The notes: generated by a model not told the origin, from the sequence alone. 64,000 nt of DNA from Methylobacterium radiotolerans JCM 2831 (GCF_000019725.1 NC_010505.1:2096001-2160000); one strand, 5' to 3'. Shown: positions 1 to 9,018, numbered from the stretch's first letter. A program made the numbers and translations.

Positions 1-2
1 CG

Positions 3-215
3 GCCTTCTTCGCGGACCACCTCGCGTGGCTGGGGACAGTCCTGCGCGCGGGCCAGGCGGACGGGAGCGTCCGCGGCGGCGCGGATCCGGCGGCGCTCGC
101 CCGCTACGTCGTCGCCACCCTGGAGGGGGCGCTCCTGATGGAGCGCCTGTTCGCGAGCCCCGACGCCTTCCGGGGGACGCTGGCGGTGCTGGTCGACGGC
201 CTCAGGCCGCAGTGA
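3..215 (+). CDS. TetR-type regulator, C-terminal end (partial)
   Basis: An open frame enters from the left edge and ends at a TGA at 213-215, giving the last 70 residues of a protein. The visible part is helical and reads like the ligand-binding C-terminal domain of TetR-family repressors, with an '[17 protein letters not shown]' helix followed by a short '[11 protein letters not shown]' tail. The DNA-binding domain lies outside the window, so the assignment rests on the C-terminal pattern alone. The gene converges on queC, and its stop lies inside the 3' end of queC on the other strand. Confidence 0.55.
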   Translation, partial: AFFADHLAWLGTVLRAGQADGSVRGGADPAALARYVVATLEGALLMERLFASPDAFRGTLAVLVDGLRPQ

Positions 216-921
216 ACCGGGCGTAGCCGTCCGCCCGCAGGCGGCAGGCCGGGCAGGTCCCGCAGCCGTAGCCCCAGGGATGCCGCTGCCCGCGCTCGCC
301 GAGGTAGCAGGTGTGGCTCTCCTCGACGATCAGGTCGACCAGCGCCCGCCCGCCGAGGCTCTCGGCCAGTTCCCAGGTCTGCGCCTTGTCGAGCCACATC
401 AGCGGCGTGTGCAGCACGAAGCGCCGCTCCATGCCGAGGTTCAGCGCCACCTGCAGGGCCTTGATCGTGTCGTCGCGGCAATCCGGGTAGCCGGAATAGT
501 CGGTCTCGCACATGCCGCCGACGACGTGCCGGAGCCCTCGCCGGTAGGCGAGCGCCGCCGCGAAGGTCAGGAACACGAGGTTGCGGCCGGGCACGAAGGT
601 GTTGGGCAGGCCCGACGCCTCGTAGCCGATCGCGGCCTCCCGGGTCAGCGCCGTCTCGGACACCTGCCCGAGGGCGTCGAGGGCGAGCGTGTGGTCGTCC
701 CCGAGGCGGGCCGCCCAGGCGGGGTCGAGGGCGGTCGTGCCCGCCCGCAGGGCCGCGCGGCGGTCGAGCTCGACCCGGTGGCGCTGGCCGTAGTCGAAGC
801 CGAGGGTCTCGACATGGTCGAACCGGTCCAGCGCCCAGGCCAGGCAGGTGGCCGAATCCTGGCCCCCGGAGAACAGCACCAGCGCGGCGCGGTCGCCGGG
901 CCCGACAGGGTCATTCGCCAT
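202..921 (-). CDS. queC: 7-cyano-7-deazaguanine synthase QueC
   Basis: A 239-residue protein that converts 7-carboxy-7-deazaguanine to preQ0 in queuosine biosynthesis, using ATP and ammonia in the cytoplasm. The ATP pyrophosphatase loop '[16 protein letters not shown]' is near the N-terminus and the zinc site '[10 protein letters not shown]' is near the C-terminus, as in the family. The ATG at 921 was chosen because it starts the family N-terminus; an upstream in-frame start would lie inside queD. It overlaps the 3' end of queD by 11 bp, so the two genes are likely translated together from one mRNA. Confidence 0.93.
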   Translation of the reverse strand: MANDPVGPGDRAALVLFSGGQDSATCLAWALDRFDHVETLGFDYGQRHRVELDRRAALRAGTTALDPAWAARLGDDHTLALDALGQVSETALTREAAIGYEASGLPNTFVPGRNLVFLTFAAALAYRRGLRHVVGGMCETDYSGYPDCRDDTIKALQVALNLGMERRFVLHTPLMWLDKAQTWELAESLGGRALVDLIVEESHTCYLGERGQRHPWGYGCGTCPACRLRADGYARFTAA

Positions 922-1267
922 CGTACTCCGCCCAGGACATCGGGGTCTCGGCGACACGCACCAGGGCAAGCCCCGGCAGGTCCGGCCGCAGGCGATGCCA
1001 GATCCAGGCCGCGATGTTCTCGGCGGTCGGGTTCTCCAGCCCCTCGATCTCGTTGAGGCAGTGGTGGTCGAGTCGGGCGAGCAGCGGCCCGAAGATCGAT
1101 TCGATGTCGTAGAAGTCGATCACCCAGCCGGTCCGGGGATCGACCGGGCCGGCGACCGTCAGCTCGACCCGGTAGGAATGCCCGTGCATCCGGTGGCAGC
1201 GATGGGTCTCGGGCACGTTCGGCAGCCGGTGGGCCGCCTCGAAGGTGAAGGCTTGGGTGATCTTCAT
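911..1267 (-). CDS. queD: 6-carboxytetrahydropterin synthase QueD
   Basis: A 118-residue pterin synthase of the PTPS/QueD family, the step before QueE and QueC in queuosine synthesis. The zinc-binding histidines are seen in 'FTFEAAHRL' and '[13 protein letters not shown]', which also supplies the catalytic Cys of the CxxxHGH motif. '[21 protein letters not shown]' near residue 75 is the second family signature. The ATG at 1267 gives the canonical [15 protein letters not shown] start. It forms an overlapping pair with queC; queE is not in the window. Confidence 0.93.
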   Translation of the reverse strand: MKITQAFTFEAAHRLPNVPETHRCHRMHGHSYRVELTVAGPVDPRTGWVIDFYDIESIFGPLLARLDHHCLNEIEGLENPTAENIAAWIWHRLRPDLPGLALVRVAETPMSWAEYDGE

Positions 1268-1366
1268 GGGAGGGTTCGCGGATGTGGCCGATCTCGCACC
1301 CGCCATAGCGCCGACGGGCGGTCCCGCGCAAAGACGGGCTGCCCTGCGTTCGGCCGCGGCCGGGGA

Positions 1367-2320
1367 TCAGGCCCCGGCGGCCTCCTCCGACCAGCGCGCG
1401 TACCACGCCTTGAACAGGCGCAGCTGCGTCTCCGCGTAGTGGCGCTGACCGGCGCTCAGCGCGTCGGTGGCGTTGAAGTGGAGCGCGTATTCCGGGTTCC
1501 CCTCCAGCACCATCAGGTGCTTGTAGTAGAGGACGAGATCCGTCCCCTCGTCGAAGCTCGACAGGATCGCCAGGGCGGCGTCGAGTTCCTCGGCCCGGCG
1601 CCGGGCCGGGACGTCGCCCGCGGCGGCCTTCTCGCACAGGGCGACGAGGTGGAGCACCTCCCGCGGCAGGACGTTGCCGATGCCCGTGATGGCGCCCCGG
1701 GCGCCGCAATGGACGTAGCCGTGCACCACCTGGGTATCCACGCCGACCATCAGGGTGATGTCGGGCGACTGGCCGGTGATGTGCTCGGCCGCGTAGGTGA
1801 GCGAGGCCGCGCCGCCGAACTCCTTGAAGCCGACGAGGTGCGGGTGGCGGGCGCGCAGGCGGAAGAACAGGTCCGCCCGGGTCTCGAACCCGTAGTAGGG
1901 GCTGTTGTAGATCACCGACGGCAGGTCGACGGCGGCCTCCAGGATGCCGCCGAAATGCGCCTCCTGGGCCGCGGCCGAGCTGCCGCGCGATAGGACCCGC
2001 GGGATGATCATCAGGCCGTGGGCGCCGGCCGCCTTGGCGTGCGCCGCGAGCGCCGCGGCCCGCTTCGGGTTCTGCGCGCCGGTCCCGACGATCACCGGGA
2101 CGCCGGCGGCGAGCAGCCGCTCGACGCCCGCCATCCGCTCCTCGTCGGTGAGCAGCGGCCAGTCGCCCATCGAGCCGCAGTAGACGACCGCCGACATGCC
2201 GGCATCGACGAGTTCCCGCCCCTTGCGCGCGAGGGCGTCGAGGTCGGGCGACCGGTCCGGCCGGCAGGGCGTCATCAGGGCCGGGATCGTGCCGGAGAAG
2301 ATGTGTCGATCGAAGGCCAT
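1367..2320 (-). CDS. DapA-family lyase/deaminase, possible pyrroline-4-hydroxy-2-carboxylate deaminase
   Basis: A 317-residue TIM-barrel aldolase of the dihydrodipicolinate synthase/N-acetylneuraminate lyase superfamily. The Schiff-base lysine is in 'LVGFKEFGG' and the proton-relay tyrosine in 'VIYNSPYYGF'. The motifs 'AVVYCGSMGDWPLLT' and 'GIGNVLPREVLHL' resemble the branch assigned to 1-pyrroline-4-hydroxy-2-carboxylate deaminase of hydroxyproline breakdown, so true lysine biosynthesis is less likely. A GntR regulator lies upstream on the same strand and a solute-binding protein is divergent from it, which supports a catabolic role. The start at 2320 (MAFDRHIFSG) follows a 13-bp operator-like sequence shared with the transporter gene. 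Confidence 0.72.
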   Translation of the reverse strand: MAFDRHIFSGTIPALMTPCRPDRSPDLDALARKGRELVDAGMSAVVYCGSMGDWPLLTDEERMAGVERLLAAGVPVIVGTGAQNPKRAAALAAHAKAAGAHGLMIIPRVLSRGSSAAAQEAHFGGILEAAVDLPSVIYNSPYYGFETRADLFFRLRARHPHLVGFKEFGGAASLTYAAEHITGQSPDITLMVGVDTQVVHGYVHCGARGAITGIGNVLPREVLHLVALCEKAAAGDVPARRRAEELDAALAILSSFDEGTDLVLYYKHLMVLEGNPEYALHFNATDALSAGQRHYAETQLRLFKAWYARWSEEAAGA

Positions 2321-2420
2321 CGCCGGCTCGCCTGCTGGGAGGTGGGATCGTCCCGGCCGGCCTTGCGGGCCTCGCGGGGCGGCACGCCCCTCCATGGCAG
2401 CGCCGCGCGAGTCTGGCAAG

Positions 2421-2433
2421 GATTTTATACAAT
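2421..2433 (-). promoter_or_regulatory. Operator-like 13-mer upstream of the DapA-type gene
   Basis: On the minus strand this reads ATTGTATAAAATC and overlaps the gntR stop codon, about 100 bp upstream of the DapA-type start. An identical 13-mer stands before the solute-binding protein gene (3168-3180) in the same orientation relative to the gene. It resembles the AT-rich half-palindromes bound by FCD-type GntR regulators. A regulatory role is an inference. Confidence 0.5.
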
Positions 2434-3102
2434 CCCTGTCTCGCGGGCCGGGCCGGGCGCGGCCCCGAGGAACGCCATCAGCGCGGCGGCGACGTGGTCG
2501 ATATGGTCGGTCAGGAGGGCGCGGGCGGCCGAGACGTGGCCGTTCCGGCACAGCCGGACGATCTCGCGGTGCTCGCGGTCGGCCCGCTCCAGCTCGGCGC
2601 CGTCGGTGGAGAGCTGGAGGCGGGTGTAGCGGTCGCACTCGGCCAGCAGGGAGCCGACCAGCCCGAGGGCGCGGGGACGCTCCGCCCGGCTGTAGAGGAG
2701 GAGGTGCAGCTCGGTGTTGAGGGCGCCCCAGCGCGCCGTCGCGCCCGCCCGCAGGGCCGCGGCGTACTCCTCCAGCAGGGCGTCGGCCCGGGCGAAGTCG
2801 TCGGCGGTCAGGCGGGGCGCCGAGAGGGCCAGGAGGCGCGGCTCGAGGGCGCCCCGGAGTTCGAGGGCCTCGGCGGCGTCCGCCGGCGAGAGGGGCGCCA
2901 CCATGGCGCCGCGATGGGGCAGGATCCGGACGAGGCCCTCGGCCTCGAGCTGGAACAGGGCCTCGCGCACCGGGATCCGGCTGGCCCCGAACTCCGCCGC
3001 GAGTCCGTCCTGGCGGAGCTGCGAGCCCGCCGGGTAGCGGCCGTCGAGGATGCGCCGCCGGATCTCGGTCCCGATCGAACCCGCGATGGTCCGGTTCTTC
3101 AT
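2425..3102 (-). CDS. GntR-family transcriptional regulator (FCD type)
   Basis: A 225-residue regulator. Residues 1-75 form the winged helix with 'RRRILDGRYPAGSQLRQ' and 'FGASRIPVREALFQLEAEGL', the GntR signature. The rest is an all-helical FCD ligand domain with a metal-binding pattern (ELHLLLYS and a later 'DREHREIVRLC'). It stands between the DapA-type gene and the divergent solute-binding protein gene, so it probably controls both, most likely as a repressor relieved by a small acid substrate. The ATG at 3102 starts the canonical helix. Confidence 0.85.
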   Translation of the reverse strand: MKNRTIAGSIGTEIRRRILDGRYPAGSQLRQDGLAAEFGASRIPVREALFQLEAEGLVRILPHRGAMVAPLSPADAAEALELRGALEPRLLALSAPRLTADDFARADALLEEYAAALRAGATARWGALNTELHLLLYSRAERPRALGLVGSLLAECDRYTRLQLSTDGAELERADREHREIVRLCRNGHVSAARALLTDHIDHVAAALMAFLGAAPGPARETGIV

Positions 3103-3167
3103 CGTCTCGCTCCCGGTCGGCTCCCGGTGCTCCGCAGGACCCTTGACGACGGAGCTCCGGTGTTGAA

Positions 3168-3180
3168 ATTGTATAAAATC
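3168..3180 (+). promoter_or_regulatory. Operator-like 13-mer upstream of the solute-binding protein gene
   Basis: ATTGTATAAAATC lies 40 bp before the transporter start and in the divergent spacer to gntR. It is identical to the copy at 2421-2433, and the surrounding DNA is otherwise very GC-rich, so two identical AT-rich 13-mers placed the same way are unlikely to be chance. Confidence 0.5.
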
Positions 3181-3219
3181 AATCGGGCAACGGGCTCGAT
3201 CAGGACAAGGGTGCCCGCG

Positions 3220-4809
3220 ATGACGCTCTCCCGCCGCCAGATACTGGCCGGAACCGCCGGCGCGGCCGCCGGCCTCGGCCTCCCGCACCTGGTCCGGGCC
3301 CAGCCCGGCGGCAGCGTGCTGCGCTTCATCCCGTCGACGCCCCTGCCGTCCCTCGATCCGATCGTCGCCACGAGCTACGTCATCCGCAACCACGGCTATC
3401 TCGTCTACGACACGCTGTTCGCCACCGACGAGAATTTCCAAATCCAGCCGCAGATGGTCAGCGCGTGGCAGACCGCGCCCGACGGCCTGCGCTGGACCTT
3501 CCATCTCCGGGACGGCCTCACCTTCCACGACGGCTCGCCGGTCGAGGCCAAGGACTGCATCGCGTCCATCGCGCGCTGGTCCAAGCGGGACGCGTTCGGC
3601 CAGACCCTGGCGGGCTTCGTGGAGGGCTACGGCCAGGAGGACGCGCGGACCTTCACCATCGCGCTGAAGAAGCCGTTCCCCCTCCTCCCGGCGGCGCTCG
3701 GCAAGCTGTCCTCCAACGTGCCGTTCATCATGCCGGAGCGCGTCGCCCTCCAGGACGCGTCCAAGCCGATCGCCGACGCCACGGGCTCCGGGCCGTGGCG
3801 CTTCGAGGCGCGGGAATGGATCCCCGGCCAGAACGCGATCTACACCCGCCACGCCGGCTACCGCCCCCGCGAGGAGGCGCCCTCCTGGGCGGCTGGCGGT
3901 AAGGTCGCCAAGGTCGACCGGATCGAGTGGCTCGCCATCACCGAGGCCTCGGCCGCGGTGGGCGCGATGATCCAGGGGGCGGTCGACTGGTACGAGCAGC
4001 CGGCGATCGACCTGATCCCGGTCCTCAAGGGCAAGCCGGGGATCGAGATCCGCAACGTGCCGCTCGGGCTGATCCTGCTGATGCGGTTCAACCACACGCA
4101 GCCGCCGTTCAACAATCCCGAGATCCGCCGGGCCGTGATGATGGCCATGAAGCAGGACGACTACATGCAGGCGGTGGTCGGCAGCCCCGAATACTACCGG
4201 GAGGCCAAGACCTTCTTCACGCCCGGCTCGCCGATGTCGACCGGGGCCGGCGGGGCCGCCGCCATGCAGGCGGACCTCGCCAAGGCCAAGGCGATGCTGG
4301 CCCAGGCCGGCTACAAGGGCGAGCGCGTGGTCCTGCTGGCCCCGGCCGACCAGCCGATCGCCTACAACCAGTCGCTGGTGACCCAGGACCTGCTCAAGCA
4401 GCTCGGCATGAACGTCGATCTGGTCTCGACCGACTGGGGCAGCTTCATCGCCCGCCGCGGCAATCGCGGGCCGGTCGATGCCGGGGGCTGGTCCCTGTTC
4501 CACACCCTCTGGTCGGGGGCGGACGTGCTGAACCCGGCGCTGCACCCGCTGATCCGCGCCAACGGTCAGGCCGCGTGGTTCGGCTGGCCGGACGACCCGA
4601 CCCTGGAGAGCCTGCGCAGCGACTGGATCGCCACCGGCGACGAGGCGCAGCAGAAGGCGCTCGCCGCGCGCATCGAGGAGCGGGCCTTCGCGGTCGTGCC
4701 CTACGCGCCCGCGGGCCTCGTTCAGCAGCCGATGGCCGTCAGCGCGAAGCTCAAGGGCATGGTCATGGCGCCCGTGCAGTTCTTCTGGAACATCGAGAAG
4801 ACCGCCTGA
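3220..4809 (+). CDS. ABC transporter solute-binding protein, family 5 (peptide/nickel/opine type)
   Basis: A 529-residue exported binding protein. The N-terminus 'MTLSRRQILAGTAGAAAG' is a twin-arginine signal peptide with likely cleavage after 'LVRAQ'. The body carries the SBP_bac_5 pattern, including 'TFHLRDGLTFHDGSPVEAKD' near residue 100 and 'TGSGPWRFEAREWIPGQN' near 190. No permease or ATPase follows, so its membrane partners are elsewhere. Placement next to the GntR regulator and the DapA-type lyase suggests uptake of the substrate of that pathway, possibly an amino-acid derivative. The ATG at 3220 was preferred over the much longer open frame because it begins the signal peptide. Confidence 0.85.
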   Translation: MTLSRRQILAGTAGAAAGLGLPHLVRAQPGGSVLRFIPSTPLPSLDPIVATSYVIRNHGYLVYDTLFATDENFQIQPQMVSAWQTAPDGLRWTFHLRDGLTFHDGSPVEAKDCIASIARWSKRDAFGQTLAGFVEGYGQEDARTFTIALKKPFPLLPAALGKLSSNVPFIMPERVALQDASKPIADATGSGPWRFEAREWIPGQNAIYTRHAGYRPREEAPSWAAGGKVAKVDRIEWLAITEASAAVGAMIQGAVDWYEQPAIDLIPVLKGKPGIEIRNVPLGLILLMRFNHTQPPFNNPEIRRAVMMAMKQDDYMQAVVGSPEYYREAKTFFTPGSPMSTGAGGAAAMQADLAKAKAMLAQAGYKGERVVLLAPADQPIAYNQSLVTQDLLKQLGMNVDLVSTDWGSFIARRGNRGPVDAGGWSLFHTLWSGADVLNPALHPLIRANGQAAWFGWPDDPTLESLRSDWIATGDEAQQKALAARIEERAFAVVPYAPAGLVQQPMAVSAKLKGMVMAPVQFFWNIEKTA

Positions 4810-4832
4810 TCAGGGCGCTCCCGAGGACGGTT

Positions 4833-4922
4833 CGTCTTCGCGAGCGCAGCGAAGCAACCCAGGGCAGCGGGCCGCTGATGGGCGGGGCGCCGCTGGATCG
4901 CTTCGCGCCGCTCGCGAAGACG
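4833..4922. repeat. Imperfect intergenic palindrome
   Basis: Two arms of about 30 nt, 4833-4862 and 4893-4922, are imperfect inverted copies of each other around a GC-rich loop. The arm core is CGTCTTCGCGAGCG, followed by a GCGAAGC segment. It fills most of the spacer between the convergent solute-binding protein and cobT genes and looks like a dispersed alphaproteobacterial palindromic repeat. It may also act as a bidirectional terminator. Confidence 0.6.
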
Positions 4923-4947
4923 CGAGGGTGCGGATGCCCCTGCGTCT

Positions 4948-6000
4948 TCAGCCCGCGCCCTTCTCGGACACGCCGGCCTGCGCGAAGGTCGCCATGCCGG
5001 TGTGGCAGGCGAGCGCGCCCTTCAGCAGGCCCATCGCCATGCCGGCGCCCGAGGCCTCACCGAGGCGCATGCCGAGCGCCAGCAGCGGCACCAGCCCGAG
5101 CCGCTCCAGAACCTCGGCGTGGACGCCCTCCGCCGAGACGTGGCCGGCGAGGCAGTGGTCCAGGGCGGCCGGGTCGGCGGCGTGCAGCACGGCCGCCGCG
5201 GCGGTGGCCACGTAGCCGTCGATCACCACCGGGATGCGCTGCAGCCGCGCGGCCAGGATCGCCCCCGCCATGGCGGCGATCTCCCGCCCGCCGAGGCGCG
5301 CCAGGACCTGGAGCGGGTCGTCGAGGTGGCCGGCATGGTGCGCGAGCGCCGCCTCCACGGCCGCGACCTTCCGGGACAGGCCGTCCCGGTCGACCCCGGT
5401 GCCGCGCCCGACCCAGTGGGCGGGATCGCCGCCGAACAGGGCGGCGTAGAGGGCGGCCGCCACCGTGGTGTTGCCGATGCCCATCTCGCCGATGCCGAGG
5501 CAGTCGGTGCCGGCGGCCACCGCCTCCATGCCGAACGCCATGGTGGCGACCGTGGCGCGCTCGTCGAGGGCCGGCCCCTCCGTGATGTCGCCGGTGGGCA
5601 TGTCGAGGGCGAGGTCGAACACCTTGAAGCCGAGGCCGTAGGCCGCGCAGATCTGGTTGATCGCCCCGCCCCCGGCGGCGAAGTTGTCGAGCATCTGCCG
5701 GTTGACCGCGTCCGGGAAGGCCGAGACGCCGCGGCGCGTGACCCCGTGGCTGCCGGCGAAGACGCAGACCAGCGGCCGGTCGAAGGTCGGCGGCGCCTTG
5801 CCCTGCCACGCCGCCAGCCACGTCACGAGGCTCTCCAGGCGACCCAGCGAACCGGCGGGTTTCGTCAGGGTCGCGTCCCGGGCCGCGACGGCGGCCTTCG
5901 CCTCCGCGTCGGGGCCGGGCATCGCCGTCAGCAGGTTGCGGATGTCGGCGAAGGGGCCGGGCTCGGGCGCGGTCATCGGGTCGGTCTTCGAATCGGTCAT
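4948..6000 (-). CDS. cobT: Nicotinate-nucleotide--dimethylbenzimidazole phosphoribosyltransferase CobT
   Basis: A 350-residue enzyme that activates the lower ligand base of cobalamin by forming alpha-ribazole phosphate. The family motifs are 'TKPAGSLGRLE' near residue 47, 'VFAGSHGVTRRGVSAFP' near 85 and the phosphate-binding stretch 'LGIGEMGIGNTTVAAAL' near 170. Length fits the family. It is divergent from cobS with an 86-bp spacer, the classic pairing for the last steps of cobalamin assembly. Confidence 0.95.
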   Translation of the reverse strand: MTDSKTDPMTAPEPGPFADIRNLLTAMPGPDAEAKAAVAARDATLTKPAGSLGRLESLVTWLAAWQGKAPPTFDRPLVCVFAGSHGVTRRGVSAFPDAVNRQMLDNFAAGGGAINQICAAYGLGFKVFDLALDMPTGDITEGPALDERATVATMAFGMEAVAAGTDCLGIGEMGIGNTTVAAALYAALFGGDPAHWVGRGTGVDRDGLSRKVAAVEAALAHHAGHLDDPLQVLARLGGREIAAMAGAILAARLQRIPVVIDGYVATAAAAVLHAADPAALDHCLAGHVSAEGVHAEVLERLGLVPLLALGMRLGEASGAGMAMGLLKGALACHTGMATFAQAGVSEKGAG

Positions 6001-6086
6001 GGCGGCGATGATTTCCTGTGGGCGCCCCCGGACGGGGAGACTATACGGGAGCGGCGCGCGGTGGCGGGCGGATGCGAGAGACCGCG

Positions 6087-6920
6087 ATGGACAGGCAGAC
6101 CGGCGGGGAGGCCGACTGGCCCGGGCGCGGCGCCCTCTACGACCTCGCCGGGTGCCTGCGCTTCTACTCCCGCCTGCCGGTGCCGCAACTGCCCGGCGAG
6201 CCGGACCCGCACCGGAGCCCCGACTTCACCACCCTGCCGCGGATGCTGCCCCTGGCCGGCCTGATCCTGGCGCTGCCCGCCGCCCTGGTGCTGGCGGCCG
6301 GCTGGGCCGTCGGGCTCGGGCCGTTCCTGGCCGCGACCCTCGCGGTGGCGGTCGCGGTGGTGGCGACCGGCGCCCTCCACGAGGACGGGCTCGCCGACGT
6401 CGCGGACGGGTTCGGCGGCGGCGCCACGCGGGAGCGCCGCCTGGAGATCATGCGCGACAGCCGGATCGGCGCCTACGGCGGCGCGGCCCTGGTCCTGGCG
6501 CTGGCCCTGCGGATCGGCGCCCTGGCGACGCTCCTCGACCGGACCGGCCACGCGGCCGTGACCGGCCTGATCCTGGCGGCCGCGCTGTCGCGGGTCGCCG
6601 CCCTCGCCCCGATGGTGCTGCTGGCGCCGGCGCGGCCGGGCGGCCTCTCCGCCTCGGTCGGCCGCCCGGACCGGGCGAGCCTCGCCACCGCGCTCGGCCT
6701 CGGCGCGGTGCTGGCGCTCGGCGCCGTGCCGCTCGGCCTGCCCTTCGGCGGGGTCGCGCTGATGATCCTGTGCGCCGGCCTCGCGGCACTGGGCCTCACC
6801 CGGCTGGCGCGCGCGCAGATCGGGGGGCAGACCGGCGACGTCATCGGCGCCTGCCAGCAGGCCGCGGAGATCGCCGCCCTGCTGGCCCTGGTGGCGGCGA
6901 CGGCGGGCGTGGCGGACTGA
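6087..6920 (+). CDS. cobS: Adenosylcobinamide-GDP ribazoletransferase CobS (CobV)
   Basis: A 277-residue integral membrane protein that joins adenosylcobinamide-GDP to alpha-ribazole. The signature 'TGALHEDGLADVADGFGGG' near residue 95 binds Mg, and several hydrophobic segments follow. The start is uncertain between ATG codons at 6072 and 6087; 6087 (MDRQTGGEADW) was chosen by length. It is divergent from cobT. I saw no cobalamin riboswitch in the short shared spacer. Confidence 0.93.
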   Translation: MDRQTGGEADWPGRGALYDLAGCLRFYSRLPVPQLPGEPDPHRSPDFTTLPRMLPLAGLILALPAALVLAAGWAVGLGPFLAATLAVAVAVVATGALHEDGLADVADGFGGGATRERRLEIMRDSRIGAYGGAALVLALALRIGALATLLDRTGHAAVTGLILAAALSRVAALAPMVLLAPARPGGLSASVGRPDRASLATALGLGAVLALGAVPLGLPFGGVALMILCAGLAALGLTRLARAQIGGQTGDVIGACQQAAEIAALLALVAATAGVAD

Positions 6921-6972
6921 CAGATCCCGCCGCGTCTTGACCCGGCCACGATCCCCCGGCCAAGGATCACCG

Positions 6973-7185
6973 ATGCCGCCCGCGCCGAAACCGTCCTCCC
7001 CCTGCACCAAGGTCTGCGTCCTCGACGCCGCGACCGGCCTGTGCTGCGGCTGCGGCCGGACCCGCGACGAGATCGCCGCCTGGGGCTCGCTGTCGGAGGC
7101 GCAGCGCCGCGCCGTGATGGCGGGGCTGGAGGCCCGGATGCGCGCCGCCCGCCTCGCGCCCCTGGAAGCGCCGCTGCCGTCATGA
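6973..7185 (+). CDS. DUF1289 small Fe-S-like protein
   Basis: A 70-residue protein with the DUF1289 cysteine pattern 'SPCTKVCVLD' and 'GLCCGCGRTRDEIAAW'. The family is short and widespread in proteobacteria; its four or five cysteines suggest metal binding, but the function is unknown. The stop overlaps the start of the next gene (ATGA at 7182-7185), so both are probably co-translated. It sits 52 bp after cobS. Confidence 0.85.
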   Translation: MPPAPKPSSPCTKVCVLDAATGLCCGCGRTRDEIAAWGSLSEAQRRAVMAGLEARMRAARLAPLEAPLPS

Positions 7186-7874
7186 TCTATCTCGGCCTCG
7201 CGGCCCTCGCCCTGGTTCTCGTCGCCCTGGTCCTCAGCGACGGCAGCGACAGCGTCGGCGGCGTGATCGGGCCCGACCAGTTGGCGAACCTCGCCTGGAC
7301 CGGCACGATCCTGCTCCTGGTGGTGGCTGGGTTCTGGCGGCAATTCACGGCCCGGCTCGGCGCGAACCTCCAGGCGCTCCTGGCCTGGGCGCTGATCGGC
7401 CTCGCCCTGGTGATCGGTTACAGCTACCGCGACCGGATCCAGGACGTCGGCGCCCGGGTGCTCGGCGATCTCCGGCCGGGGAGCGCGACCCCGGGCGCCG
7501 ACGGCTCGGTCACCGTCACACGGCGGGCGGACGGCGATTTCCGCGTCGATGCCGAGGTGAACGGCCGGGTGCAGCCCTTCCTGTTCGACACCGGGGCGAG
7601 CAGCGTCGTGCTCACCGCCGAGAACGCCGCCGCGCTGGGGCTCACGCCCGCGCCCGCCGATTTCACCGCCCGCGTCTCCACCGCCAACGGCGTCACCTAC
7701 GCGGCGCCGACCCAGCTCGACTCGCTCAGCGTCGGGACGATCACCGAGCGGCGGGTCAACGCCATGGTGGCCAAGCCGGGCGCGCTCTCGGCGAATCTCC
7801 TCGGCCAGACCTTCCTGTCGCGCCTGTCCGGCTACGAGGTCCGGGGCGACCGCCTGATCCTGCGCCGGCCCTGA
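7182..7874 (+). CDS. Membrane-anchored retropepsin-like aspartic protease
   Basis: A 230-residue protein of the TIGR02281 clan AA group. Three hydrophobic segments occupy the first ~85 residues. The C-terminal domain carries the catalytic 'FLFDTGASSVVLT' loop and ends with 'LLGQTFLSRLSGYEVRGDRLIL', the usual second half of a single-lobed retropepsin that works as a dimer. The active domain probably faces the periplasm. It overlaps the DUF1289 gene by 4 bp, an arrangement commonly seen in alphaproteobacteria. Confidence 0.85.
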   Translation: MIYLGLAALALVLVALVLSDGSDSVGGVIGPDQLANLAWTGTILLLVVAGFWRQFTARLGANLQALLAWALIGLALVIGYSYRDRIQDVGARVLGDLRPGSATPGADGSVTVTRRADGDFRVDAEVNGRVQPFLFDTGASSVVLTAENAAALGLTPAPADFTARVSTANGVTYAAPTQLDSLSVGTITERRVNAMVAKPGALSANLLGQTFLSRLSGYEVRGDRLILRRP

Positions 7875-7886
7875 CCGGGCCGCCGC

Positions 7887-8906
7887 TCAGGCGGCGCGCG
7901 CCTCGGGCGCGGCGCGTGAGACCAGCGCCACCGCCTCCCGCAGGGTCGCGAGGTCGGCCTCCGGGCGCATCCCGTGGGTCGAGAGGTGGCGCCGGAAGGC
8001 CCGCGCGCCCGGCCGACCGTTGAACAGTCCCAGCATGTGCCGGGTGACCGCGTGCAGGCGCTCGCCCCGGGCCAGGCACGCGGCGATGTAGGGCTCGAAC
8101 ATCGCGACCGCCGCGAAAACGTCGGGGGCCGGGGCCGGCACGCCGAACAGGTCGGGATCGACGCCGAGCAGCAGTGCCGGCTCGGTGTAGGCGGCGCGGC
8201 CGACCATGACGCCGTCGACCTCGGCGAGCCGCGCCCGCGCGGAATCCAGGTCGCGCAGGCCGCCGTTGACCGCGATCGGCAGCCCGGGAAGCCGCCGCTT
8301 CAGCCGCGCGGCGCGGCCGTAATCGAGGGGGGGCACGTCCCGGTTCTCCTTGGGCGAGAGGCCCTGGAGCCAGGCCTTGCGGGCGTGGACGATCAGCCCG
8401 TCGACGCCCGCCGCCACCACGGCGTCGGCCAGGGCGTCGAGCGCCGCCTCGGGGTCCTGATCGTCGACGCCGATCCGGCACTTCACCGTCACCGGCACGG
8501 GGACCGCCGCCTTCATGGCGGCGACGCAGTCACCCACCAGGGCCGGCTCGCGCATCAGGCAGGCGCCGAAGCGGCCCTCCTGCACCCGGTCCGAGGGGCA
8601 GCCGACATTCAGATTGACCTCGTCGTAGCCGAGATCCGCGGCGATGCGGGCGGCCTGCGCCAGCTCCCCCGGGTCCGAGCCGCCGAGCTGGACCGCCACC
8701 GGGTGCTCCACCGCCGCGAAGCCGAGCAGCCGCTCGCGCGGCCCGTGCAGCACCGCGCCGGTGGTCACCATCTCGGTGTAGAGGCGGGCGCGCGCCGACA
8801 GCGACCGGTGGAACGCCCGGCAGTGCCGGTCCGTCCAGTCCATCATCGGGGCGACGGAGAAGCGCCATCCGCTGAGATTTCCAGGTTCTTCCGTTGCGGC
8901 AATCAC
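7887..8906 (-). CDS. dusA: tRNA-dihydrouridine synthase DusA
   Basis: A 339-residue FMN enzyme reducing U20/U20a in tRNA. The flavin site 'FSVAPMMDWTDRHCR' opens the protein, the catalytic cysteine is in 'LNVGCPSDRVQEGRFGACLM' near residue 100, and 'LIVHARKAWLQGLSPKENR' is the DusA-specific stretch. The start is a GTG at 8906. The 5' end of dusA is a known insertion site for a family of tyrosine integrases, and a degraded integrase start lies just upstream (9019-9205). Confidence 0.94.
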   Translation of the reverse strand: MIAATEEPGNLSGWRFSVAPMMDWTDRHCRAFHRSLSARARLYTEMVTTGAVLHGPRERLLGFAAVEHPVAVQLGGSDPGELAQAARIAADLGYDEVNLNVGCPSDRVQEGRFGACLMREPALVGDCVAAMKAAVPVPVTVKCRIGVDDQDPEAALDALADAVVAAGVDGLIVHARKAWLQGLSPKENRDVPPLDYGRAARLKRRLPGLPIAVNGGLRDLDSARARLAEVDGVMVGRAAYTEPALLLGVDPDLFGVPAPAPDVFAAVAMFEPYIAACLARGERLHAVTRHMLGLFNGRPGARAFRRHLSTHGMRPEADLATLREAVALVSRAAPEARAA

Positions 8907-9018
8907 TTGCTGTCGCTCTCGTGCTGTACCTCGCCGGGCCCCATCGGGCGTCGGACGGCGCGGAGCCCGGCCTCAGCGTGCCGGCTCGACCCCGTGCTGT
9001 ACCACCGCTTGGCGCGCG

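Noticed and set aside
6001..6086. Cobalamin riboswitch between cobT and cobS
   Set aside because: The spacer is too short and shows no B12-box-like sequence.
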